Assembly (NCBI GenBank): GCA_900552145.1
Contig: URYW01000001.1
Location: 62,001 to 126,000, forward strand
DNA: 64,000 bases
Source of the DNA: an uncultured Collinsella sp.
Lineage (GTDB): Bacteria > Actinomycetota > Coriobacteriia > Coriobacteriales > Coriobacteriaceae
Reading direction: 5' to 3'
Shown here: in pieces, positions 36,116 to 46,311 of the stretch
How positions within the stretch are numbered: position 1 is the stretch's first letter
Layout of the letters: every line of letters begins with the position of its first letter
Program-made: the position numbers and the translations under genes
The notes under the pieces: model-generated
Database searches by the model: none
The model's input: the letters and a program-made list of their open reading frames with translations, nothing else
Told to the model about the DNA's origin: nothing

Positions 36116-36691
36116 CTATGTTGATATTTGAGTTGTCGTCGCTTCGCTTGTCTGGGTCGTTTCGGCGTCGTCGCCTTGCTTGTCTTCGTCCTTTTGTGCA
36201 TCGGCGATGGTGGAGGCCGCCGCAACGATACCGCGCTGGGGCGCGACGCCCGTCTGGGTCTGAGCGCCCTCGATAACTTCTGTGCCTGCATGCGCGAGCT
36301 CGGGCGATTTAAACACTGCGTCCAAGTTGGCGCCACCGCCGGCGTAGCCAAGCGCAGCGAGTGCGATGACGATCACTGCAACGACGACCGCGATCGGAAC
36401 ATAACGATGCCAACCAGCCGGATTGAGCCCGCTGCGGCGAGCCGCCCCGCGGCTGATGTAACCGAGCGTGCCGTCGTGCTTGAGCTTTGAGCCCACCACG
36501 CGCTTGCGGCCCCACAGCGACGACTCGGCCTGCATGGCCAAGCGAGCGCTTGCCGATGGATAGCCATATTTAGTGCGTTTGAACGAGCCATCAAACCCCG
36601 AGGCGTGTTTGCCCCACGTCACCGATGTCGTGCGCCGGTTAACCGGCGCGGCGCTCCGCCTTCTGCGGCTCGGTTTTGAAGTCTCAGCCAT
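36116..36691 (-). CDS. Hypothetical single-pass membrane protein
   Basis: 191 residues from ATG 36691 (GAGGGCAA upstream). The N-terminal 95 residues are strongly basic (SKPSRRRRSAAPVNRR). One transmembrane helix (about 100-120, VPIAVVVAVIVIALAALGYAG) follows, then a Thr/Gln/Asp-rich C-terminal region probably outside the cell. No family is recognised. By topology rule the basic side is cytoplasmic. Confidence 0.65.
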   Translation of the reverse strand: MAETSKPSRRRRSAAPVNRRTTSVTWGKHASGFDGSFKRTKYGYPSASARLAMQAESSLWGRKRVVGSKLKHDGTLGYISRGAARRSGLNPAGWHRYVPIAVVVAVIVIALAALGYAGGGANLDAVFKSPELAHAGTEVIEGAQTQTGVAPQRGIVAAASTIADAQKDEDKQGDDAETTQTSEATTTQIST

Positions 36692-36775
36692 TTGCCCTCG
36701 CACGCCGTAACCAAATCGAAACAATAACGCTTTGGACTGTAGCACACGCGTCGCGCGCGGTCACGGGCGCCTCGC

Positions 36776-37993
36776 TCAACGGTCGTCGTCCTTCAGCAAG
36801 CGCCACAGCGTTGTACGGCTTATGCCCAGCACCTCCGCCGCACGGGTTCGGTTGCCGTGGAGATGATCTACAACCAAATGCGCGATATCTCGCTCGGTAT
36901 CGGCCAGCGGTCGCAGGATATACAGGTCACTTTCGAGTGTCGGGGCGCCAAAGGTTGCGGTCTTAATCACGTCCTCTTGGGCGAGCACTTCCTCCGCCAC
37001 AGTGCGGTCCACCGTGGCCGCCCCCACCAATATATACAGTCGTTCCGAGACCTCGCGGAGCTGCAGATAATTGCGCGGCCAGCGGTAAGCATCGCGCGTC
37101 TTCGCCGCCGCGGCAGACAGCGTGGGCGCTGACGCCCCAAATGCGTCAGCGAGATATTCCAAATAGCGCGCAACCTTCTTCGACGCGGCTCCCTGCTCGG
37201 CGATTGCCGGCGCCACGCTCACCGCACAGGCGAAGCGCTCGGTCACAAAAGCGGCTTGATCACTTTCGCTGCCGCCCGGCATGTCATTCGCCGTCAGCAC
37301 CACATGGCAGCGCGTCGCCAACGCGGTGTCGGCCATCGTGGAAACGAGCTCGCGAAGGCGCTGCGGACCAACCGCGTTCCAGCCCTCAATGCAAAGTGTC
37401 AGCCCCGTTTGGAACAGCGGCGATTCGGAGCTTTTGAGCACATGGCGCCAACCGCGATCGGTGAGTTCATCGAGCGCGACGGAAACAAAGGGCTGATCGG
37501 CAAAAGGACCGTCCAGATAGAGGCGCTTGGCGATCTCGACCTGACCCGCTCCCAGCTCGCCCTCGAGCATAAGGGGCACACCGCGCGCGTAGCTCTCGGC
37601 AACCGGTGCAGCCACCGCAGCGGCACCCTCAACGCTGCCGTACGCGCTCGATTCGTAGCGGGCCTCAACTTCGTCGGCGTTGAGCCACTCGATGCCCGCA
37701 TGCGCCGCGGCACCGCGCACCTCACGCGCCACGACCACCCAAAGGCCCCCGCCCTCTTTGTCGGTGGGGCGAACGGTCAGGCTCAGGCGCGTACCCGCAC
37801 GCCCCATAACAAGACGCGCGCCGTCTCCTATACGGTCGAGGCGCTCAGCGACAAAAGCCGCCACATCCCGCTCGAGCGCCGCGTCATTCATGGTCGAGAT
37901 CGCGACGTCCCCACGCGCATCGATTGCCAATGCCGAGGCCCCGGCAGCAGCCAGGGCTTCGGTCAAGATGTTCAGCTTGACATCGCTATCCAT
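36776..37993 (-). CDS. NtrC-like regulator with degenerate AAA+ domain and Fis-type HTH
   Basis: 405 residues from ATG 37993 (AGGGGCAAATA upstream). The middle resembles a sigma-54 activator AAA+ domain, but Walker A is reduced to GELGAGQVE (145-153), lacking the GKE Lys, and no GAFTGA loop is visible. The C-terminus (about 365-405) is a Fis-type helix-turn-helix, HGNRTRAAEVLGISRTTLWRLL. It therefore probably binds DNA without remodelling sigma-54 polymerase. It is 266 bases downstream of the yeiH-like gene on the same strand, which may be its target. Signal unknown. Confidence 0.75.
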   Translation of the reverse strand: MDSDVKLNILTEALAAAGASALAIDARGDVAISTMNDAALERDVAAFVAERLDRIGDGARLVMGRAGTRLSLTVRPTDKEGGGLWVVVAREVRGAAAHAGIEWLNADEVEARYESSAYGSVEGAAAVAAPVAESYARGVPLMLEGELGAGQVEIAKRLYLDGPFADQPFVSVALDELTDRGWRHVLKSSESPLFQTGLTLCIEGWNAVGPQRLRELVSTMADTALATRCHVVLTANDMPGGSESDQAAFVTERFACAVSVAPAIAEQGAASKKVARYLEYLADAFGASAPTLSAAAAKTRDAYRWPRNYLQLREVSERLYILVGAATVDRTVAEEVLAQEDVIKTATFGAPTLESDLYILRPLADTERDIAHLVVDHLHGNRTRAAEVLGISRTTLWRLLKDDDR

Positions 37994-38118
37994 TATTTGC
38001 CCCTGTCCGCAGCGACGCGCAACCGCCGACGGTCGCACGACCGAGTGTTTCAAAATTGAACGATATTGCTCATCAAACACTATAGGGCAGAAAGCGCCGT
38101 CCTGCGAGTATAGGTGTT

Positions 38119-38210
38119 GCCCCGCATCGCCATCCTGGCGGGGCGATAAGAGCTCTTCGGGACTTATAAACCTGCGGACAAGCCATACCCGCAAGAGCTC
38201 CTATCGCTCC
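38119..38210. repeat. Palindrome cluster between yeiH and the regulator
   Basis: Hairpin GCCCCGC (38119-38125) / GCGGGGC (38138-38144) abuts a longer inverted repeat, GGGGCGATAAGAGCTCTT (38140-38157) with AAGAGCTCCTATCGCTCC (38193-38210), 16/18 complementary. Probably the terminator region of yeiH plus a repeat. Confidence 0.6.
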
Positions 38211-38259
38211 ACCGCAGGCTTGCGCTCACCGGCAGCCAGCACGCGAATAAGCTACTTCT

Positions 38260-39294
38260 CTACCAGATTCCCAGCACGTGTTGCATTCCCAAACTCATGC
38301 ACGCAATACCAATCCAGCAGCAAAAGCCCAGCGCGATGGGCTTGCCGCCCTTTTTGACCAGCTCGACGATATCGGTATTAAAACCAATAGCCGCCATGGC
38401 CATCACAATAAAGAATTTCGACAGCTCCTTGATGGGCGCCGTGATGGACACGGGAAGCTGAAACACCGTGGTGATCACGCTCGCCAGCACAAAGAACAGC
38501 ACAAACATGGGAAACGCGCGTTTAAGGGAGAACGTGCTTTTGGCGTCGCCGCCGGCCTTGCGTGCCAGATGCATCTGCCAGCATGCGAGGACCAACGTGA
38601 TGGGAATAATGGCCAGCGTCCTGGTGAGCTTGACCACTGTAGCGCTCTCGAGCACATTGGCGCCGGGATGCATGCTGTCCCAAGCGCTCGCCGCAGCCGT
38701 TACGGACGAGGTGTCGTTGATGGCGGTGCCGGCAAACAGGCCAAAGCCCTCGTTGGTCAGCCCGAGCATGCCGCCGAGCGTCGGAAACACGAGCGCCGCG
38801 ATAACGTTAAACAGGAAGATGACCGAAATGGCCTGGGCAATCTCGCGATCGTCGGCATCGATGACGGGCGCGGTCGCAGCAATGGCCGAACCGCCGCAAA
38901 TCGACGAACCCACACCCACAAGCGTCGCGATCTTGCCCGGCACGTTCATAACGTGGCAGAGCACAAAGGCGATGACAAGCGAGGTCGAGATTGTCGCCAC
39001 GATAATCGGCAGCGACTGGGCGCCCTTGGACAGAATCTGGGAGAGGTTCATGCCAAAGCCAAGCAGGATAACCGCGTACTGCAAGACCTTTTTGGACGTA
39101 TAGGTGACGCCAGCGGCGAGCTGTTCGCGACGATTCTTGGGAAAGACGAGCGCCAGGACCATGCCAAAGAGGATGGCAAATACCGGACCGCCGACCACCT
39201 CAATTTGTTTGCCGAGCAGCGTCGCGGGAATGGCGATGATCAGGCAGAACAAGACGCCTTTCCAGCGCTCGCGTACGATATTTGCCAGTTGCAT
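38260..39294 (-). CDS. YeiH-family membrane protein (putative sulfate exporter family)
   Basis: 344 residues with about ten transmembrane segments from ATG 39294 (AGAAGGAATCCC upstream). Characteristic motifs: LLGFGMNLSQIL, VGVGSSICGGSAIAATAPVI and GLFAGTAINDTSSVTAA, typical of the PSE/YeiH (Cons_hypoth698) family, in which some members export sulfate or sulfonates produced from sulfur compounds. The actual substrate is not shown here. A NtrC-like regulator follows downstream. Confidence 0.9.
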   Translation of the reverse strand: MQLANIVRERWKGVLFCLIIAIPATLLGKQIEVVGGPVFAILFGMVLALVFPKNRREQLAAGVTYTSKKVLQYAVILLGFGMNLSQILSKGAQSLPIIVATISTSLVIAFVLCHVMNVPGKIATLVGVGSSICGGSAIAATAPVIDADDREIAQAISVIFLFNVIAALVFPTLGGMLGLTNEGFGLFAGTAINDTSSVTAAASAWDSMHPGANVLESATVVKLTRTLAIIPITLVLACWQMHLARKAGGDAKSTFSLKRAFPMFVLFFVLASVITTVFQLPVSITAPIKELSKFFIVMAMAAIGFNTDIVELVKKGGKPIALGFCCWIGIACMSLGMQHVLGIW

Positions 39295-39487
39295 ATGGGA
39301 TTCCTTCTTTCTATTTCACGTTTGCGACGGCTTATGATACGGCAACATTGAGCGCAGCCTTGCGCAAACACAGACTAAGATGCCGCAATAGTTCTCAGGC
39401 AACAGCCGAATTACCCACCGCGGAGAGCTGATTCGCGGCATAATTAACAACTGACATATGAGTTTGATAGAACAGTTGCGAGGCGCT

Positions 39488-40189
39488 ATGGAAGAATCGA
39501 TGCACGTCGGCGAGCAGGAAACGAGCCTACAGGACCAGTCCTACCACACCATTCGACGCAAAATCGTCTACCTGGACTACAAACCGGGCGAAAAGCTGGG
39601 CGTCAAGCAACTTTGCGACGACCTGGATATGGGTCGCACGCCCGTGCGCGAGGCTTTGGTTCGCTTGGCGCAGGAAGGCCTGGTGCGCACCGTGCCCCAG
39701 AGCGGCACCTATGTCTCGCCCATCAACCTCACCCTTGCCGAGAGTGCCTGTTACATCCGCGAACATCTGGAAAAGCAGGTGATCGTGGAATGCTGTGCGC
39801 GCGCCACGTCGGCCGGCATCGAGCAGCTCGACCGCGCCATCGCGCTGCAGGAAAAGGCCATGGCCGAAGAGGATCGCATCGGCTTCTTTTTGAGCGACAA
39901 CCTCATGCATCACATGATTTTTAGCATCGCATGTCGCAGCACCGTGTGGTCGTGGCTCGAAGAGACCAATGCCGACCTGGAGCGCTTCCGCTGGCTGCGC
40001 GCCGCCACGCAGGTTCTCGACAATCAGGACATCGTGAACGAGCACAAGCAGATTCGCCGCGCTATCGCCGGTCGCGACCCCATCGAAGCGAGCTTTTTGG
40101 TCAGCAAGCACCTGCATATGATGTTCCGCAACCAAACCGAGGTTCTGGACCAGTTCCCCGAGTACTTCGAGACCAGCAAGCTCCGCTAA
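39488..40189 (+). CDS. GntR-family regulator, FCD subfamily
   Basis: 233 residues from ATG 39488 (GAGG four bases upstream); ATG 39458 is an alternative adding ten residues. The winged helix reads SYHTIRRKIVYLDYKPGEKLGVKQLCDDLDMGRTPVREALVRLAQEGLV (about 18-67). The all-helical FCD ligand domain follows (about 85-225) with HHMIF and EHKQIRRAIAGRDP, where FCD proteins place metal-binding residues. Divergent from yeiH, so yeiH or unlinked genes may be targets. Confidence 0.9.
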   Translation: MEESMHVGEQETSLQDQSYHTIRRKIVYLDYKPGEKLGVKQLCDDLDMGRTPVREALVRLAQEGLVRTVPQSGTYVSPINLTLAESACYIREHLEKQVIVECCARATSAGIEQLDRAIALQEKAMAEEDRIGFFLSDNLMHHMIFSIACRSTVWSWLEETNADLERFRWLRAATQVLDNQDIVNEHKQIRRAIAGRDPIEASFLVSKHLHMMFRNQTEVLDQFPEYFETSKLR

Positions 40190-40224
40190 CCTGCCAAAAA
40201 GGGACAGGTTCATTTTGGCAGGTT
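40188..40224. repeat. GGGACAG-loop hairpin, arm type CCTGCCAAAA
   Basis: AACCTGCCAAAA (40188-40199) and TTTTGGCAGGTT (40213-40224) around GGGACAGGTTCA. It begins at the stop codon of the GntR gene. Same arms at 54094-54130 and, with one change, 53621-53655; all three share TTATCTGG downstream. Confidence 0.85.
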
Positions 40225-40244
40225 TTATCTGGTCAAATGCAAAA

Positions 40245-40280
40245 AAGGCCCGGCTCCGTCTTGATGCGGAGCCGGGCCTT
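40245..40280. terminator. Bidirectional terminator between gntR and glmS
   Basis: Stem AAGGCCCGGCTCCG (40245-40258) with CGGAGCCGGGCCTT (40267-40280); A-tract on one side and T residues on the other for both convergent genes. Confidence 0.9.
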
Positions 40281-40303
40281 AGTCGCTAGAACGGCGGAAC
40301 CAA

Positions 40304-42151
<1,848 letters not shown>

Positions 42152-42593
42152 AAGATAAATCCCTTCGTTCGCGTGACTGCAAGACGTCCACGCACAAGGG
42201 GCGCTGAGACGTATAACGTTCGAGTATTGTACTCACGCAAGCACAAGCTGATATACCAGAAATGGTATCTCAACTTAGATACCACCCGATGCACACACGT
42301 CCAGCCGGTCCAAACCACCACAAAGGGGACAGGTACCTTTGTGGTGGTTTTGGCCGGGGCGGCGGCCTGTCCCGGCGATTTATCTCGATCTGTAACATCT
42401 AGGACACCAAAAGCGGACTTACTGTTACAGATTGAGATTTTCCGTCCGACCTCGACGTTTTGTCTCAATCTGTAACAGGTAGAACCGGTTTTGCCGTCCA
42501 GATGTTACAGATCGAGACAGTTGAAGGCCGGAACAGCAAAACCGCCACGAAGGGAACTATCCCCTTCGTGGCGGTTTGGACGGCGGCGTTTGT
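42152..42593. repeat. Repeat-packed intergenic region between glmS and an MFS gene
   Basis: 442 bases without a gene. It holds a GGGACAG hairpin with arms CCACCACAAAGG (42312-42350), a fourfold palindrome built of CTGTAACA units (42383-42400, 42422-42437, 42463-42478, 42500-42517), and a third hairpin AAACCGCCACGAAGG / CCTTCGTGGCGGTTT (42538-42577) that probably terminates the leftward MFS gene. Confidence 0.8.
42312..42350. repeat. GGGACAG-loop hairpin, arm type CCACCACAAAGG
   Basis: AAACCACCACAAAGG (42312-42326) with perfect complement (42336-42350) around GGACAGGTA. Third copy of the arm type at 9135 and 50401. Confidence 0.85.
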
Positions 42594-44210
42594 CTATGAG
42601 GCTTGCTTGGGGAAGGTCGTTGCGAGCGCTGCAACGGCAAGTCCTGCCACCACGTAGAAGGCCGTGGCCGCAGACTTTGAGCGAACCTCGGCATTGTCCG
42701 CCAAGAGCTCCCCCTGCGCCTCGGACGCAACGCCCATCGATTCCAGGCGCGCCATAAACGCGGCATCACTCTCGTAGGTATAAACAACCTCTTCGAGCGC
42801 CGCTTTACTCTGTGTGTCGACCACATTGCTCGCATCAATACGCGCATCGAGACCGGTGTTGACAGCGATAAGCAGGACCGAACCCATGGCGGCAGAGCCC
42901 AACGCGAGGCCCAGGTTACGCGCCGCACCCTGGATGCCGCCCGATTGCTGGGCGTCACTCGGCGGCACGGCGGAAGCGACAATGTTGTTGGCCTGCGAGT
43001 TTACCAGGCCAACGCCCACGCCACCAAAGAGCGTACCGACCACCATAATGGGCGTCAGCTCGGACGCGCGCACGCCAAACGCCATGCTCACACAGGCTGC
43101 CGCCATAAAGACATAGCCCGTACGCACCACAGACCAAGGCTTAAGCTGCGGAAACTTGCGCGGCACAAACATTGCGAGCACCAGCATGGGCACACCCGAG
43201 ATGATGCCCAAAAGCGCTGTCTGCATGCCGCCAAGGCCAATTACAAGCTGATAGTACGAAGTGCCGACCAGACCCTGAGCGCCCATGTAGAAAAACGGCA
43301 GAGCAATGGCGATGACGCCGGAGCGAACGGTGGGATTGCGCACAAAGCTCGACGGCAAAATCGCTATGCCGTGGGCGCGCTCCATCCAGTGCTCGACCGG
43401 AATCAGCATCACCAGCAATAGCAGGCCGACGCCGACAATAGGCAAAGCGGGAGAAATACCGGCGATCGTGAAGGGAGCCTGCGGCAAGGGAGCAAATACG
43501 CCCCAGGTCGAGATGCGCGAAAGACCGCACATAACGGCGAACAATCCCAGAGAGGCAATAACCGCACCCGGCGCGTCAAACTTGCCCGCGTGCAGCCCGC
43601 CACCCGTCGGCAGCTTTGCGCTCGCAACGAGCAGTGCGACAAAATAGGCGGCGAGCACGCCGAAGGTCACGCGAAAACCTGCGATATCGACCAGAATGCC
43701 CAGCGCGATAGGAATAATCGTCGCAAGCGCCGCCGATGCGGCAATCACGCCATATGCCTGCTTGCGCTCCTCGCCTTCGTACAGCATGGACACCATGCCC
43801 AGTACCGAAGGGATAATGAGGCTTGCGCCCAGCCCGACCATCAGTCGGCCACCCCAAATAAGCAGCTCAATGCTCGGTGAAAACGCGCACAGCAGCTCTC
43901 CCACCACAGCAAGCACCAATCCGGCACGGAAGTTGCGGCACCACCCGATAACCATGCCGAGCAAACCGCCCGCAAGCATAAAGGTGCCCGCCATAAGCGA
44001 ATAGACCGTGCTCGCCATCTGCACGTCCGAGAGCGGACATCCAAACACGCGCATCATCTCGGCCATGGCAACCGAAAACGCACCGTTGTCTGCCGAGGTA
44101 CCCACCTGAGTGCATGCCAGCACGATCAGCGGCGCCAGTCGCGCCAAACGAGAAGGCGCCACAGGCTCCATCCCCGAGTTCGAAACCGCGCGATTCATGC
44201 ACATCACCAT
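42594..44210 (-). CDS. MFS multidrug-type transporter (DHA2-like), copy 1
   Basis: 538 residues with about 14 hydrophobic segments. Motifs VYSLMAGTFMLAGGLLGMVIGW, GGRLMVGLGASLIIPSVLGM and the C-terminal large extracytoplasmic loop near residue 440-500 fit DHA2 drug-proton antiporters. It is closely similar in layout and length to the transporter at 47932-49548. It is divergent from a PRD regulator (44355), with two half-palindromes ending CGGCAA between them. Start among ATG 44210, 44204 and others is uncertain. Substrate unknown. Confidence 0.85.
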   Translation of the reverse strand: MVMCMNRAVSNSGMEPVAPSRLARLAPLIVLACTQVGTSADNGAFSVAMAEMMRVFGCPLSDVQMASTVYSLMAGTFMLAGGLLGMVIGWCRNFRAGLVLAVVGELLCAFSPSIELLIWGGRLMVGLGASLIIPSVLGMVSMLYEGEERKQAYGVIAASAALATIIPIALGILVDIAGFRVTFGVLAAYFVALLVASAKLPTGGGLHAGKFDAPGAVIASLGLFAVMCGLSRISTWGVFAPLPQAPFTIAGISPALPIVGVGLLLLVMLIPVEHWMERAHGIAILPSSFVRNPTVRSGVIAIALPFFYMGAQGLVGTSYYQLVIGLGGMQTALLGIISGVPMLVLAMFVPRKFPQLKPWSVVRTGYVFMAAACVSMAFGVRASELTPIMVVGTLFGGVGVGLVNSQANNIVASAVPPSDAQQSGGIQGAARNLGLALGSAAMGSVLLIAVNTGLDARIDASNVVDTQSKAALEEVVYTYESDAAFMARLESMGVASEAQGELLADNAEVRSKSAATAFYVVAGLAVAALATTFPKQAS

Positions 44211-44354
44211 CCGCTTTTTTCATTCCGTATATGCGGCAAGGATTTAAAACCAACCCTTCCCCTACTCATCATAAAAAATGCGTATCATGACAGGTGCCAC
44301 GCTCTTTTCCAGATATACGGCAAATCGAGCTTTCTCGCGACCCTAGGGAGCCCC
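44211..44354. promoter_or_regulatory. Divergent region with CGGCAA palindromes
   Basis: ATTCCGTATATGCGGCAA (44222-44239) and TTTCCAGATATACGGCAA (44306-44323) share the right half and spacing of the exact palindrome TTGCCGTAGATACGGCAA at 49659-49676 upstream of the paralogous MFS gene. Likely operators controlling the transporter and/or the PRD regulator. Confidence 0.5.
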
Positions 44355-46187
44355 ATGAGCATCAATCAGCGACAAGCAAAGCTGCTTAAAATCCTGCTCG
44401 ACCAGGCGGGCTACACCCCGACAGTCGATATCTCCGATGCCCTTGCTTGCTCGGAGCGCACCATCCGCAACGACATGCGGGCCGCTAACGCCTTCCTCGA
44501 CGAAATGGGCATCCAAGCGGCAATTGTCTCCAAGCGCGGCAACGGCATCCGCATCGATGGCGACAGCATGCAGCGCGGTCAGATATCGGACATCATCAAG
44601 GAACGTTCGCTTTCCATGGACGCCGGTCTTGACCGCTTCTATCGCGGCATGTTGCTGCTCACCTGCGACTACCGGCACCAATACACCACCGAATCGCTTG
44701 CGCGGGCCATCCTCACCAACAAACAGCAGGCCCAAGACGACCTGCGCACATGGAACGAGCTCATGACGCCGTTTGGAGCCCAAATCGTACGCGGGCGCCG
44801 CATTACGGTCGAGGGTCCCGAGGAGTACATCCGATTCTTCGTCGTCTATTATCTGTTTGAGCTCGCGTCGACCGCCATGAAGCGCCGCATTGAGCCGCAG
44901 CTCTTTGGCGGCAACGAGCAATTCTTCAACGACCTCATCGCATACGTCGAGCGCGAAAGCCGAACGCTCTATACCGACAACGCCCGCCACCAGCTTGCCG
45001 TCTACCTGCAGATTATGGTCCTGCGCATTCTTAAGGGCAAAGAGGTCGGTGGTTACACCTCGGCGATTCCCGTTGTGTACGACGACGTCGCCAACCGTAT
45101 TGAGCAGCACTTTGGCATCGAGGTCTCCGCCAACGAGCGCGGCATCATCCGCGACCTCTTTACGGTCTCCACGCGCCGCTGGACGCCCGAGTTCCAGCGC
45201 ACATATCAGCCCACACCCGAGGCGGCGCGCCTCACCGAGGAGTTATTCTGCGCTCTCGGCGAACGCTTTGGCACGCGACCGCCGCTTCATCTTGAAAAGC
45301 CCTGCGCCGCGCTCATCGAAGCCGGACAAACTCACATGCGCTATGAACGCGCCATCTCACTGCCCCAGGAAAACACCTGGACGGTGCGATACGAAAACAT
45401 GGCCTCGTTTATGCGCCTGTCCGAGGTGCTGCGCGACGCGCCCGGCCTATCTGGGCTGAATCTATACCAGACCGACGTGACGCGCCTGGCGATGCTATTG
45501 CTCTCGTATATGGACGGCCTGTCCTCGCACGATCAATGGCGTGTCGGACTCGTGGTCAACTGCGGCATTGAGCAGGTCTTCTATGCGCGCGATCGACTTG
45601 AGCGGCTCATTCCCTGCATGCGGGTCGCGCGTGTGCTGACCGAAACAGAAGTCGCCGAGATTGAATCAGACCCCAAGCACAGCAGCCTCGACTTCCTGGT
45701 CTCATTCGACCCCATCAAGACGACGCTTCCACTCTGCGTGCTGAGCAATGCCATCGATGACGCCGATCGCAGCCGCATCGAGCTGCTACTCATGAAGCTT
45801 GGATGCCCCCACGCACTCGACGACGCCCCGCTTGCCGGCGGTCTTCCCGAGCGCGAGCTCGATATCTCGCACGCGCGCATGCTCACGCGCACCCTTCACG
45901 CTGCACTTGTCGAAGACGGCCTCTGGCGTGGCACGCTCTCCGGCTTCTCGAACACCTTCGAGATGCTGTCGTTCACGCACGGACCTTGGCTCTTGCTGAC
46001 CGTATGTTCCCAAGATGTCGCTCAAACCGGGGCCGTGCATTACCGCGTGGAAACACGAGTCGGCTTTACCGGCGACCGCCTGCAACACATCCTGGTGCTC
46101 TGCGTCGCCCCAAGCGATGAGCGCGTCCTCACTCCGGCCACACAGCGCTTCCGCAAGCTCGCATCCGAGGCCGGCCTCAAACGGTAG
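44355..46187 (+). CDS. PRD-domain transcriptional regulator (BglG/MtlR/LicR-like)
   Basis: 610 residues from ATG 44355 (AGGGAG upstream). A DeoR/HTH_11 helix-turn-helix (about 5-60) has CSERTIRNDMRAAN. One or two PTS regulation domains follow (about 170-400), with histidine-containing segments such as RHQLAVYLQ and EQHFGIE. An EIIB-like region (about 395-460) has VGLVVNCGIEQVFYARDRLE, and the last part resembles EIIA. The protein probably responds to PTS phosphorylation or to a carbohydrate-derived signal. It is divergent from an MFS transporter rather than from PTS genes, which is unusual. Confidence 0.82.
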   Translation: MSINQRQAKLLKILLDQAGYTPTVDISDALACSERTIRNDMRAANAFLDEMGIQAAIVSKRGNGIRIDGDSMQRGQISDIIKERSLSMDAGLDRFYRGMLLLTCDYRHQYTTESLARAILTNKQQAQDDLRTWNELMTPFGAQIVRGRRITVEGPEEYIRFFVVYYLFELASTAMKRRIEPQLFGGNEQFFNDLIAYVERESRTLYTDNARHQLAVYLQIMVLRILKGKEVGGYTSAIPVVYDDVANRIEQHFGIEVSANERGIIRDLFTVSTRRWTPEFQRTYQPTPEAARLTEELFCALGERFGTRPPLHLEKPCAALIEAGQTHMRYERAISLPQENTWTVRYENMASFMRLSEVLRDAPGLSGLNLYQTDVTRLAMLLLSYMDGLSSHDQWRVGLVVNCGIEQVFYARDRLERLIPCMRVARVLTETEVAEIESDPKHSSLDFLVSFDPIKTTLPLCVLSNAIDDADRSRIELLLMKLGCPHALDDAPLAGGLPERELDISHARMLTRTLHAALVEDGLWRGTLSGFSNTFEMLSFTHGPWLLLTVCSQDVAQTGAVHYRVETRVGFTGDRLQHILVLCVAPSDERVLTPATQRFRKLASEAGLKR

Positions 46188-46243
46188 ACGGCGTGGGCGC
46201 CCATCGCGCGTGCCCATGCAAGCCTTCAAATACGCTTAAGCGC

Positions 46244-46281
46244 AAAGAACCCGTGGCCGCCCCTGCAGCCACGGGTTCTTT
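46244..46281. terminator. Bidirectional terminator between PRD regulator and amidohydrolase
   Basis: Stem AAAGAACCCGTGGC (46244-46257) with GCCACGGGTTCTTT (46268-46281) followed by TTT; located between convergent gene ends. Confidence 0.9.
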
Positions 46282-46311
46282 TTAGCGTCTATGGCCTATG
46301 CCATGACAAAG

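Noticed and set aside
42152..42320. glmS ribozyme upstream of glmS
   Set aside because: No recognisable ribozyme core; the region is explained by repeat hairpins.
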